64,000 bases of DNA from Paenibacillus caseinilyticus. Its GTDB lineage: Bacteria; Bacillota; Bacilli; Paenibacillales; NBRC-103111. The position numbers and the translations under genes are program-made. Every line of letters begins with the position of its first letter. Position 1 is the stretch's first letter. This document shows, one piece after another, positions 57,586 through 64,000 of this stretch. The notes beneath the pieces are model-generated. The model saw nothing but the letters and a program-made list of their open reading frames with translations, was not told where the DNA came from and made no database searches. The stretch spans positions 124,001 through 188,000 of the forward strand of contig NZ_JAQAGY010000011.1 in the NCBI RefSeq assembly GCF_027533645.1, given 5' to 3'.

Positions 57586-57614
57586 ATTATAACACCGCAT
57601 CTGTCTATATGCAA
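57586..57614 (-). promoter_or_regulatory. rph: Promoter of rph
   Basis: On the minus strand TTGCAT and a perfect TATAAT are separated by exactly 17 bases. The start would be near 57579, giving a leader of about 115 bases before the rph ATG. Confidence 0.75.
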
Positions 57615-57619
57615 TGTTT

Positions 57620-57651
57620 AAGAACCTGATAAACTTTTCAGGTTCTTTTTT
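57620..57651 (+). terminator. Terminator without an upstream plus-strand gene
   Basis: Stem AGAACCTGA/TCAGGTTCT with an 8-base loop, followed by TTTTTT. No plus-strand gene precedes it; it closes the candidate short RNA and shields the dehydrogenase promoter. Confidence 0.85.
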
Positions 57652-57736
57652 GGTTTCCCGCTATCCTTGGCCTCATCTCTAACATGGCTCGGGCCGAACT
57701 CTCCTCGCTGCAAGCCCCCCCTCCCCTCTGCGGCAC

Positions 57737-57767
57737 TTGACCTAGAGTGAACTCTAGATTCTATAAT
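57737..57767 (+). promoter_or_regulatory. MerR-type promoter and operator of the SDR-MerR operon
   Basis: TTGACC and TATAAT are separated by an over-long 19-base spacer that contains the perfect palindrome CTAGAGTGAACTCTAG (57742-57757). This is the classic design of promoters activated by MerR-family proteins, which untwist the spacer. The MerR gene itself is the second gene of the operon. Confidence 0.85.
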
Positions 57768-57800
57768 GAATCCATCTTGGTTTGGGAAGGATGGATAAAA

Positions 57801-58541
57801 ATGTGGAATGTAACGGGCAAAGTTGTGATGATTACCGGAGCGTCGAGCGGAATCGGTGAGGCCACTGCAAAACTACTCGCTCAAAATGGAGCGAAGGTCG
57901 TACTGGCAGCCAGGCGCGAGGAAAGGCTAAGTTCACTAAAAAACACAATTGAAGAACAAGGTGGCGCTGCCATATACAAAGTTACGGATATTTCATCCCA
58001 TAAAGAGGTGGAGGAACTTTCGCAATATGCTATCGATACCTATGGTCAAATCGATGTACTGGTTAATAACGCCGGGATCATGCCTTTATCTTATCTGCAT
58101 GAGAAGAAAGTAAGCGAATGGGATCAAATGATCGATATCAATATAAAAGGTGTATTGTACGGCATTGGCGCGGTTCTTCCGTATATGAGAGCGCGGAAAC
58201 AGGGTCATATCATTAATGTCTCTTCGGTAACAGGGCATATTGTTAGAAAATCTTGGGCCGTGTATTCCGGCACGAAATTCGCCGTTCGGGCAATAACCGA
58301 AGCGCTTCGGCAGGAGGAGGCAGAGAATAACATTCGGACTACGATTATTTGTCCGGGAGGTGTTGCAACCGAACTTGTCCACACTGTATCAAATGCGGAG
58401 ATCAGGAAAGACATCGAGGAATCGCTTCAAAGGGGGCTGCCTGCTGAAGCTGTAGCTAATTCCATTCTTTATGCCATTTCCCAACCGGAGTATACCGCAG
58501 TTAACGAAATCATTGTAAGGCCCACCAGTCAAGAACTATAA
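57801..58541 (+). CDS. Short-chain dehydrogenase/reductase
   Basis: Classical SDR of 246 residues. The NAD(P)-binding motif TGASSGIG (residues about 12-19), NNAG, and the catalytic Ser...Tyr-x-x-x-Lys (NVSSVTGHIV then YSGTKFAVR) are present, with PGG and a typical C-terminus. LAARREERL after the second strand suggests NADP preference. GGAAGGA lies 8-9 bases before ATG 57801; the frame's earlier ATG at 57747 lies within the promoter and cannot be used. Co-transcribed with the MerR gene 45 bases downstream, it is probably induced by the compound the MerR protein senses, perhaps a reactive carbonyl. The substrate is unknown. Confidence 0.92.
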   Translation: MWNVTGKVVMITGASSGIGEATAKLLAQNGAKVVLAARREERLSSLKNTIEEQGGAAIYKVTDISSHKEVEELSQYAIDTYGQIDVLVNNAGIMPLSYLHEKKVSEWDQMIDINIKGVLYGIGAVLPYMRARKQGHIINVSSVTGHIVRKSWAVYSGTKFAVRAITEALRQEEAENNIRTTIICPGGVATELVHTVSNAEIRKDIEESLQRGLPAEAVANSILYAISQPEYTAVNEIIVRPTSQEL

Positions 58542-58586
58542 TAAGGTCAGCCTAGCCTAGATATCCCGATGAGGGAGGAAGTTCGT

Positions 58587-58949
58587 GTGAGTTATACGAT
58601 CGGTCAAGTTGCTGAGTTAACCGGGTTATCCATTCATACCCTGCGGTATTATGAGAAGGAAGGGATATTACCTTCTGTCATGCGCAGCAGCAGTGGTATG
58701 CGCAGCTATGTAGAAAAGGACTTGGAGGCGCTCGAATTTATAGGCTGCCTCCGAGCTATTGGAATGACGATAGCGGATATTAAGCATTTTGTTCAGGAAA
58801 GTACAACCATTGACCAGCGCCTGCTGGTATTAGAAAAACAAAAAGAAACCGTGAATGCTCAGATCAATCAATTGGTTTCATATCAGAGCATGATTCATCG
58901 AAAAATCGCTTTGTACATGAATATGCGCAAAGAAGTGAACTCCTCTTAG
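58587..58949 (+). CDS. MerR-family transcription regulator
   Basis: Regulator of 120 residues: winged helix-turn-helix (YTIGQVAELTGLSIHTLRYYEKEGILPSVMRSSSGMRSYVEKDLEALEFI) followed by a dimerising coiled coil (LLVLEKQKETVNAQINQLVSYQSMIHRKI). There are no Cys pairs near the C-terminus, so it is not a metal sensor; the size matches small aldehyde-responsive MerR proteins. GTG 58587 follows GGGAGG by 8 bases; the frame's ATG at 58569 precedes that site. It very likely binds the palindromic 19-base-spacer promoter in front of the SDR gene. Confidence 0.92.
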   Translation: MSYTIGQVAELTGLSIHTLRYYEKEGILPSVMRSSSGMRSYVEKDLEALEFIGCLRAIGMTIADIKHFVQESTTIDQRLLVLEKQKETVNAQINQLVSYQSMIHRKIALYMNMRKEVNSS

Positions 58950-58979
58950 AGAATCGGCGAAACCTGTCCTCCGAACAAC

Positions 58980-59003
58980 AAAAAAACCGCGACGGGCGCG
59001 GCT
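58980..59003 (-). terminator. Terminator of the DHA2 exporter gene
   Basis: On the minus strand GCCGCG-CCCGT-CGCGGT is followed by TTTTTT, about 57 bases past the exporter stop. Confidence 0.7.
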
Positions 59004-59023
59004 CTGAGTAAATATGTGCTATG

Positions 59024-59055
59024 GTCCTCCGGCAAGTCGGAGGACAGCCTCTTTT
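59024..59055 (+). terminator. Terminator of the SDR-MerR operon
   Basis: GTCCTCCG/CGGAGGAC stem with a 6-base loop, followed by AGCCTCTTTTT on the plus strand. Confidence 0.65.
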
Positions 59056-59059
59056 TATC

Positions 59060-60493
59060 TTAATGCGATGAATGCATAACGGCCTGTTTGACTATGACGC
59101 GGCGAATGAAGAACGCCATGGCTAGGCCGACCAGGGTTACAATCATCGCAAACACGAACACATTTTGCGATCCTAAGGTAAGTGCGTTCGCGAGTTCGGT
59201 CTTCTCCGTCGGTGCTGAGGAGTTGTGCAGGTACTTCTCCATCCCGCTCGTAAGGATACTTATTGCAACTGCTGTGCCGATTGCCCCTGCGACCTGCTGC
59301 AGTGTATTCATGATAGCTGTACCGTGCGGGTAAAGCTCAGGCGGCAGTTGGTTCAGACCATTCGTCTGCGAAGGCATCCACACCATGGAGATACCCACCA
59401 TTAGCCCGATATGGAGCGTGACGATCAAAGCCACCGAAGAAGCGGGCGAGATATCGGAGAAAAACCATAAAGTCACCGCAACGATGATGAGGCCGGGAAT
59501 CACGAGCCATCTCGGCCCGTATTTGTCGAACAAACGCCCCATGCGCGGCGAGAGAATGCCGTTCAGCGCGCTGCCCGGCAGCAGCATAAGTCCGGCGCCG
59601 AATGCTGACAGCCCCCTGCCGTTCTGCAGGAACATGGGAAGAATAATCATGCTCGACAAGATAATCATCATGCACGACAGTACCATGAACAACCCTACGA
59701 TATACATCGGGTACTTGAATACTCGCAAATTCATCATCGGCTCGCGCATTACTTGCTGCCGCAGCACGAAGAATACGAGCGCCAATAACCCGATGGCAAT
59801 CGAAGCCACCACGACCGTACTGCCCCATCCTCCCTCGCCTTCCCCTGCCTTGCTGAAGCCAAAGACAACTCCGCCGAACCCAATCGTTGACAGGACGACA
59901 GACAGAAGATCGATGCGCGGCTTAGCGACTTCGGTAACGTTATCCAGATACTTCAGTCCTACCATTAACCCTGCGATCAAGAACGGGAGCGACAACCAGA
60001 AGATGTAGTGCCATGTGAAATATTCGATCAATAGGCCTGCCACAGTCGGACCGGTTGCCGGTGCAAACATGATGACGAGTCCGACGAAGCCCATCGCCGC
60101 CCCGCGCTGTTCAGGCGGATACACGACAAGGATCGTATTAAACATGAGCGGAATTAACAGCCCCATGCCCACTGCTTGCAGCACACGCGCAAACATCAAC
60201 ATTTCGAAATTGTATGCGAGAGCCGCAATCAACGTGCCGACAATCGAGCTTACGAGCGAAGCAATAAACAACTGCCTCGTTGTAAATCTCTGCAGTAACC
60301 ACCCGGTCATCGGCATTAATATGCCTAACGTCAGCAAAAATCCCGTCGTCAGCCATTGTGCGGTCGCCGCCGAAATGTGGAACACATCCATTAAATTACT
60401 GATCGCGATATTCAGAGCTGTTTCGCTAAACATGCCAACAAAGCCGCAGATCAGCAATGACGCCATGATGGCACGCGTATTGTATACTTTCAT
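59060..60493 (-). CDS. DHA2-family MFS multidrug exporter (EmrB/LmrB type)
   Basis: Membrane transporter of 477 residues with about 14 hydrophobic helices, the DHA2 topology. Motifs include GFLLTLGILMPMTGWLLQRFTTRQLF (motif A), RVLQAVGMGLLIPLMFNT (motif B), GFVGLVIMFAPATGPTVAG (motif C) and the second-half PRMGRLFDKYGPRW. It should expel lipophilic drugs in exchange for protons. The start codon at 60493 lies 15 or so bases after AGGGAAG. It stands alone, with its own terminator. No regulator is adjacent on the same strand; an AraC/GyrI-like gene lies divergently about 500 bases away. Confidence 0.92.
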   Translation of the reverse strand: MKVYNTRAIMASLLICGFVGMFSETALNIAISNLMDVFHISAATAQWLTTGFLLTLGILMPMTGWLLQRFTTRQLFIASLVSSIVGTLIAALAYNFEMLMFARVLQAVGMGLLIPLMFNTILVVYPPEQRGAAMGFVGLVIMFAPATGPTVAGLLIEYFTWHYIFWLSLPFLIAGLMVGLKYLDNVTEVAKPRIDLLSVVLSTIGFGGVVFGFSKAGEGEGGWGSTVVVASIAIGLLALVFFVLRQQVMREPMMNLRVFKYPMYIVGLFMVLSCMMIILSSMIILPMFLQNGRGLSAFGAGLMLLPGSALNGILSPRMGRLFDKYGPRWLVIPGLIIVAVTLWFFSDISPASSVALIVTLHIGLMVGISMVWMPSQTNGLNQLPPELYPHGTAIMNTLQQVAGAIGTAVAISILTSGMEKYLHNSSAPTEKTELANALTLGSQNVFVFAMIVTLVGLAMAFFIRRVIVKQAVMHSSH

Positions 60494-61002
60494 TACTTCG
60501 TTCCACTTCCCTATTTAATGGTAATATGTATGTTAAACCTAGTCCAACCAAGTGCCAGGTGTCGACTTCTTCCTATGATAATTATTCCATTCATCCCTTC
60601 CATTGATCCATACCCGATGGTCTGGATCAGCTCTCAAGCTGCCTCTATGTCTGTTCACTCCCCGTACTGGAACTATTTTAATCGATATGAATCGATTTGG
60701 GATAGTAAATATTATATAAAATAAAACTCTCCTTACGTCTTGCCTAAAAAGTGGACGATTTGTTAAGCGAAGTGGAACCAAAAAGGCGATCGCTTCCCCA
60801 TAGATACGGGGAAGCGATCGCCTTTCGAATAGGCCGCTGCAGCATGACCGGGAGATCTCCCTTGGCTTTGAAGATAGGATTACCGGCTATCGATTGCCAG
60901 CGGGAGTTGATGCGTTTGAGTCTTGCCAATTTATGCTTTCTATTTAACAAATTGTGCGTTATTTTGCTATAATAAGAAATAAATGATAAATGTGGTGAAT
61001 TT
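60494..61002. other. Intergenic between exporter and AraC/GyrI-like gene
   Basis: Contains the upstream region of the exporter, a perfect 17-bp inverted repeat (60784-60824) and short open frames on both strands around 60750-60970. None has a ribosome site or a recognisable domain. A plus-strand stretch reading EISLGFEDRITGYRLPAG looks protein-like but I cannot identify it. Confidence 0.5.
60784..60824 (-). terminator. Perfect 17-bp inverted repeat with flanking T-run
   Basis: AAGGCGATCGCTTCCCC and its exact complement are separated by ATAGATA; each arm contains GCGATCGC. On the minus strand it is followed by TTTTTGG, so it would act as a strong terminator, yet no intact minus-strand gene lies upstream of it. 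Confidence 0.6.
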
Positions 61003-61935
61003 ATGTCGACGGTTACTTTGCTAGAGAAAGAATATCAAATGCGGATGAATCAGGTGGTACGCTATATCGACGAACATTTGGCTTCGCCGCTTACCGCTGA
61101 GGAACTCGCGGAGGTATCCGCCTTCTCGGTCCATCATTTTCACCGTGTGTTTAAACGTACCATGAATGAGAATGTCCTTCATTTCGTCAATCGGCTGAGG
61201 GTGGAGAAGGCGGCGAAATTGAGTGTGTTTCAACCGGAAAGAAGCTTGACGGATATTGCGCTGGATTGCGGTCTGCAGACTCCCGCCCATTTTGCCCGAA
61301 CGTTCCGCAGGTATACGGGGCTTACCGCTACCGATTATCGTACGCGCTTTGGCCTGGACCTGATGTATTCGCGGTTTCGGGAGATACAGATCGCGGGCAA
61401 GAACGGCAGCGCCCGGCTGCGTGAGCTCGAAGAGAAGTATCGCAGGCTGAAGATTGAGGTGAGCCTCCTGCCGGCGCAGCGTGCCGCATGCGTGCATCAC
61501 CGGGGGACGCTTGTTCAAGGAGGGGTAAACCGGGGGATCGGAGAGGAGTTCGGCAGGCTCGAAGCATGGATGCGGGCCCATGATCTGCTCGACAGTACAA
61601 GTCAAGCGATTGGTCTGGTCTTCGACGATCCTTGCGTAACCCCGGTGTCGAAGCAGAGGTATGCGGTGTGCTTCACGACAACCAATCCTATCCCCTCTTC
61701 CTTGGAGGTTCAACCCATAGAGACGGCCGGCGGGAAGTATGCTGTACTTTCATTGGACGAACCGGCCGATGTGCTCTTCGAACTCATTCATATGTCGAGT
61801 ATCCACTGGCTTCCACACAGTCCTTATCTGTGGGACGAGAGCCGGTCTATGATGGCGATTTTCCCAAGCGCTCCGTTCCCGGATCCTCAAGATCCGGTTC
61901 GGATCGACTTTTGCATCCCCGTCAAGCTAAAATAG
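61003..61935 (+). CDS. AraC-family regulator with GyrI-like effector domain
   Basis: Protein of 310 residues. The N-terminal AraC DNA-binding unit has two helix-turn-helix motifs (LTAEELAEVSAFSVHHFHRVFKRTMNE and LTDIALDCGLQTPAHFARTFRRYTG). The C-terminal half (about 150-308) is a GyrI-like/BmrR-type small-molecule-binding domain beginning IEVSLLPAQRAACVHHRGTL. Proteins of this design (Rob, SoxS-like) often sense drugs and switch on efflux genes, so the DHA2 exporter on the other side of the gap is a possible target. The ribosome site is weak (GGTG). Confidence 0.9.
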   Translation: MSTVTLLEKEYQMRMNQVVRYIDEHLASPLTAEELAEVSAFSVHHFHRVFKRTMNENVLHFVNRLRVEKAAKLSVFQPERSLTDIALDCGLQTPAHFARTFRRYTGLTATDYRTRFGLDLMYSRFREIQIAGKNGSARLRELEEKYRRLKIEVSLLPAQRAACVHHRGTLVQGGVNRGIGEEFGRLEAWMRAHDLLDSTSQAIGLVFDDPCVTPVSKQRYAVCFTTTNPIPSSLEVQPIETAGGKYAVLSLDEPADVLFELIHMSSIHWLPHSPYLWDESRSMMAIFPSAPFPDPQDPVRIDFCIPVKLK

Positions 61936-61937
61936 GA

Positions 61938-63071
61938 TCAAAATTTGATTTTGAGACTCTTCCCACTGACATATACACCCTCCGAACGGGTAATCGGCAG
62001 CTTCTGTTCTGCTGTGAAGCCGATCGTTTCTCCATCCCTTAAAGTAACGTCATGTGCTACTACATACTCGGAAATATCCATCAGAAAATCACGCAGCTCG
62101 GCGGGAGCGGCCTGACTATCCAGTATTTCGATTTCATCTTTGCCAAAAGAAGCAAGTCCGCAGGTGTATCCATTCATCCCGGTTTCCGTTCCGACAAGTC
62201 CCAAGTGAACCAGATTCAACAAAGGAAACGCGTCATCGGTCTTCATCAACTCGGCCAGCTCCACATAAAGCTCGGGCTTGAATACGGTGCCGGATGTATA
62301 GAGCCCGATCGCGTTAGGCAGCTTCAAACAGCTGGCCGCCAGCTTGGTGTACAGCCTGCCGCTTTCCATAGGGGAGCCGGAGCGGGCCAATACAGCCACT
62401 ATGATCTGGGCTACATGAGTCTTGGTAACTTCAGCGGCCTCTGGCCAGAGATAGCTTCCTTGGGCGTGATGCTCGGCCTCCCCATCCGGTACGGGAGCAT
62501 TCACCACACTTACTGCTAACGTACAGCCGTCCACATCCCAGACCAGGATGCCTTCCTTGTCCCCTCCAGCATTCTGCCCTTCGCCTTCTGCGGGGGAGTA
62601 GGAGATATTCCAGTCCTGCAGAAGGTTCGTCTTGATAAGATCAAGATCACACGTTGGGGAATTCAACAGAACGAATCCATTGAAAATGCCGGGTGAATCG
62701 TTCTTGCTCTCTGTCTCCTCTTCTTGTGTTAGTGCCGCCGCTTCAAAGGCTGCAGCCTCTTTCATCCAGTACTCTCGTATCATTTCAACCATGGCGGCTG
62801 CTTCCTGCACTGCGGTGGCCGGGTCATAGAGTGTCATCTCACTGAATACATGGCCGCAATGGTCCGTATCCGATGGATGTTCATATCCCCCGCAGACGCC
62901 AAGGAGCCATTTGCCGAACATTGTTTTTTTGTACCTGAATATGTAATAATGCATGCCGTGTAGATCAAATTCTCCTGCAGCTTTTATTCTGCTGGGCTTG
63001 TGGCCGAGTTCGCGCTCATCCGCGAGCCAGTCGATCAGGGATTGCATGGCTGCTTGTTGTTGGGCTGTCAT
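61938..63071 (-). CDS. DUF4261-domain protein
   Basis: Soluble protein of 377 residues, function unknown. The C-terminal 250 residues fit the DUF4261 pattern (GFVLLNSPTCDLDLIKTNLLQDW, EGILVWDVDGCTLAVSVVNAPVPDGE, TYGL-type ending GYTCGLASFGKDEIEILDS, DYVV-type EYVVAHDVTLRDGETIGF). The N-terminal 130 residues (SLIDWLADERELGHKPSRIKAAGEFDLHGMHYYIFRYKK) look like a separate small domain. GAGGAGAG precedes ATG 63071; the frame extends further to 63236 without a ribosome site. Converges with the AraC/GyrI-like gene, with only 2 bases between the stops. Confidence 0.8.
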   Translation of the reverse strand: MTAQQQAAMQSLIDWLADERELGHKPSRIKAAGEFDLHGMHYYIFRYKKTMFGKWLLGVCGGYEHPSDTDHCGHVFSEMTLYDPATAVQEAAAMVEMIREYWMKEAAAFEAAALTQEEETESKNDSPGIFNGFVLLNSPTCDLDLIKTNLLQDWNISYSPAEGEGQNAGGDKEGILVWDVDGCTLAVSVVNAPVPDGEAEHHAQGSYLWPEAAEVTKTHVAQIIVAVLARSGSPMESGRLYTKLAASCLKLPNAIGLYTSGTVFKPELYVELAELMKTDDAFPLLNLVHLGLVGTETGMNGYTCGLASFGKDEIEILDSQAAPAELRDFLMDISEYVVAHDVTLRDGETIGFTAEQKLPITRSEGVYVSGKSLKIKF

Positions 63072-63239
63072 TGTTTTCTCTCCTCTTGTATCGTAGGTGT
63101 CGAGTGCTTCGATCCTGTATCCAGCCGCTTCCGGTGGCATGCTGGCTGTGCCTTGGCCATATTCTATCATAATCTTTGGCTGTATACTTGTCATTCGATG
63201 GGCATAAGGAAGTGGGTGGCAAAGTGGATATGGCAAAGC

Positions 63240-63266
63240 AAGAAGCCGCGTGATCCGCGGCTTCTT
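63240..63266. terminator. Hairpin after the small membrane peptide gene
   Basis: AAGAAGCCGCG and CGCGGCTTCTT form an 11-bp stem with a 5-base loop. It lies 29 bases past the small gene on the minus strand; U-tracts are short. Confidence 0.65.
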
Positions 63267-63294
63267 AAGTGGATATGCGAGTGCATGTAGGCCT

Positions 63295-63381
63295 TTAACC
63301 CAATAATGTCATAATATATGGCTTAAAAGTAAAGTAGATCAACGCAATACCAAAGGCAAAGGCGAAAAATTCACCTTTCAT
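63295..63381 (-). CDS. Small membrane peptide, 28 residues
   Basis: Starts MKGEFFAFAFGIALIYFTFK and ends in MTLLG: one hydrophobic segment long enough to span the membrane, flanked by Lys. GGGGGTG lies 6 bases before ATG 63381 and a hairpin follows the stop, so the reading frame has proper start and end signals. No homologue is recognised. It could be a stress-related small membrane protein or a structural spore/membrane peptide; the role is unknown. Confidence 0.6.
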   Translation of the reverse strand: MKGEFFAFAFGIALIYFTFKPYIMTLLG

Positions 63382-63555
63382 AGATTTCACCCCCACATAA
63401 GACAAAAAAATAAGCTCATCAGGATATTATAGCGTCTATTAGCCAAATTACAAAATGGATAGGCTCAAGACTCTCTTAATAATAACCATTAAATCCTATT
63501 AGATCAAATGAATGGTTTTCTCTAGTCCGATGTTCCATGTTATGTAAACGCAGAA

Positions 63556-63587
63556 AAGAGAGCCGATCGATCTGGACCGGCTCTTCT
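63556..63587 (-). terminator. Terminator of the last minus-strand ORF
   Basis: On the minus strand AGAGCCG and CGGCTCT form a 7-bp stem with a 12-base loop, followed by CTTTTCTG, shortly after the stop at 63605. Confidence 0.6.
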
Positions 63588-63604
63588 GTGTCTTTATTGC
63601 CCCT

Positions 63605-63907
63605 TTAAATCAATCCGATAAATAGGTTCAGCCGATGCGCATCGGCTTGCAGGCCGATCACCACCTTGTGATCATGTACCCGCTGCACTTCGAGTTCGAT
63701 TTTCTTGTCAGGGTACTTCACCCTGAAGTTCGTGAACCAGCCCTGCTCTGATTCTACAATGCAATCGTCCGTGACCGGCTCCCAGCTTGGTATACGATTC
63801 CTGTCTCCCGTATAGACTCGGAAGGCGGCCTCCCCTGTTCCCGCGCTGAGGAGGGCAAGCCCTGCATCTGTCGGGACGAGCGGGGCCTTCGGGCTGATCG
63901 CGCCCAT
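63605..63907 (-). CDS. Hypothetical protein, 100 residues, possibly truncated
   Basis: An open frame with plausible composition (GEAAFRVYTGDRNRIPSWEPVTDDCIVESEQGWFTNFRVKYPDKKIELEVQRVHDHKVVIG) that looks like a beta-rich soluble domain. No family is recognised. An in-frame TAG sits immediately before the first ATG and no good ribosome site is seen, so the ORF may be the surviving end of a longer, broken gene whose start lies beyond the window. A terminator follows it, supporting past or present expression. Confidence 0.45.
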   Translation of the reverse strand: MGAISPKAPLVPTDAGLALLSAGTGEAAFRVYTGDRNRIPSWEPVTDDCIVESEQGWFTNFRVKYPDKKIELEVQRVHDHKVVIGLQADAHRLNLFIGLI

Positions 63908-64000
63908 CTATTCCATCAGGGGATGGGGGAACGCGCCTGTCCCGGAGGATGAAGTACTCCCGCTCTACGGCGGGTACTTCTACACGCCTTGGGCTGTCAG

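Larger units (their letters stand above)
57537..57651 (+). ncRNA. Candidate short terminated RNA, antisense to rph 5' end
   Basis: Bounded by the promoter at 57501-57530 and a strong terminator at 57620-57651, giving an RNA of about 115 bases. It overlaps the first 40 or so bases of the rph leader and the whole rph promoter on the opposite strand. It includes a small hairpin (CCACTT/AAGTGG, 57563-57578) and a 14-codon frame from ATG 57542 without a ribosome site. Possible roles are transcriptional interference or antisense control of rph, or an attenuated leader. Existence is inferred from signals only. Confidence 0.45.

Noticed and set aside
57542..57586. 14-codon frame in the candidate antisense RNA as a leader peptide
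   Set aside because: No ribosome site precedes its ATG and no alternative hairpin pair typical of attenuation was found.
60751..60972. Plus-strand 73-codon frame and opposing 68-codon frame
   Set aside because: Both run through the perfect inverted repeat, have no ribosome site and no recognisable domain.

Overview
The window looks like a chromosomal segment of a Paenibacillus-type Firmicute. The signs are an S-layer-homology (SLH) anchored glucanase, YesM/YesN-type two-component genes, large family-1 sugar-binding lipoproteins, strong GGAGG ribosome sites with frequent TTG/GTG starts, and giant lipopeptide-style NRPS genes. No rRNA, tRNA or CRISPR array was recognised.

Positions 1-26383 (minus strand) hold the first part of a non-ribosomal lipopeptide cluster of four collinear genes; the fourth runs off the left edge. 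The first gene carries a fatty-acyl-AMP-ligase-like domain and a carrier domain, then a C-A-T-E module. Reading the ten specificity positions of each A domain by eye gives acyl - D-Asn - Gln - D-X (Tyr-like code) - D-Thr - Gln - Ser - (continues off the window). E-terminated proteins end in COM-like donor tails and the next protein begins with a matching C domain. The genes contain long internal repeats (about 2.1 kb within one gene, about 3.8 kb between two genes) and unusual low-complexity inserts inside both Gln A domains.

Positions 26384-30690 form a boundary zone: a decayed flavin monooxygenase fragment, an intact chemotaxis receptor, broken MFS-transporter and cupin genes, and a YciI-like protein.

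Positions 30690-52150 form a polysaccharide-use region: a binding lipoprotein plus GH43 enzyme with a divergent AraC regulator; a secreted lichenase (GH16); a second binding lipoprotein divergent from a YesM/YesN-type kinase and regulator; and a LacI-controlled run encoding LacI, binding protein, two permeases and a GH1 beta-glucosidase, followed by a cell-wall-anchored multidomain GH16 enzyme. Together these could cut beta-glucans and xylan-type polymers outside the cell, import the oligosaccharides and split them inside. No ABC ATPase is present, so one must be supplied from elsewhere.

Positions 52390-64000 hold unlinked housekeeping, stress and resistance genes: GNAT acetyltransferase, DinB-like protein, LysR regulator, a rifampin-phosphotransferase-like enzyme, a short-chain dehydrogenase under a MerR-type promoter with its MerR gene, a DHA2 multidrug exporter, an AraC/GyrI-like regulator, a DUF4261 protein, a 28-residue membrane peptide and an unrecognised 100-residue ORF. 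In front of the rifampin-phosphotransferase gene, two promoters face each other and one directs a short terminated antisense transcript.

All identifications are from reading translated sequence and motifs; no database search or structure prediction was run.
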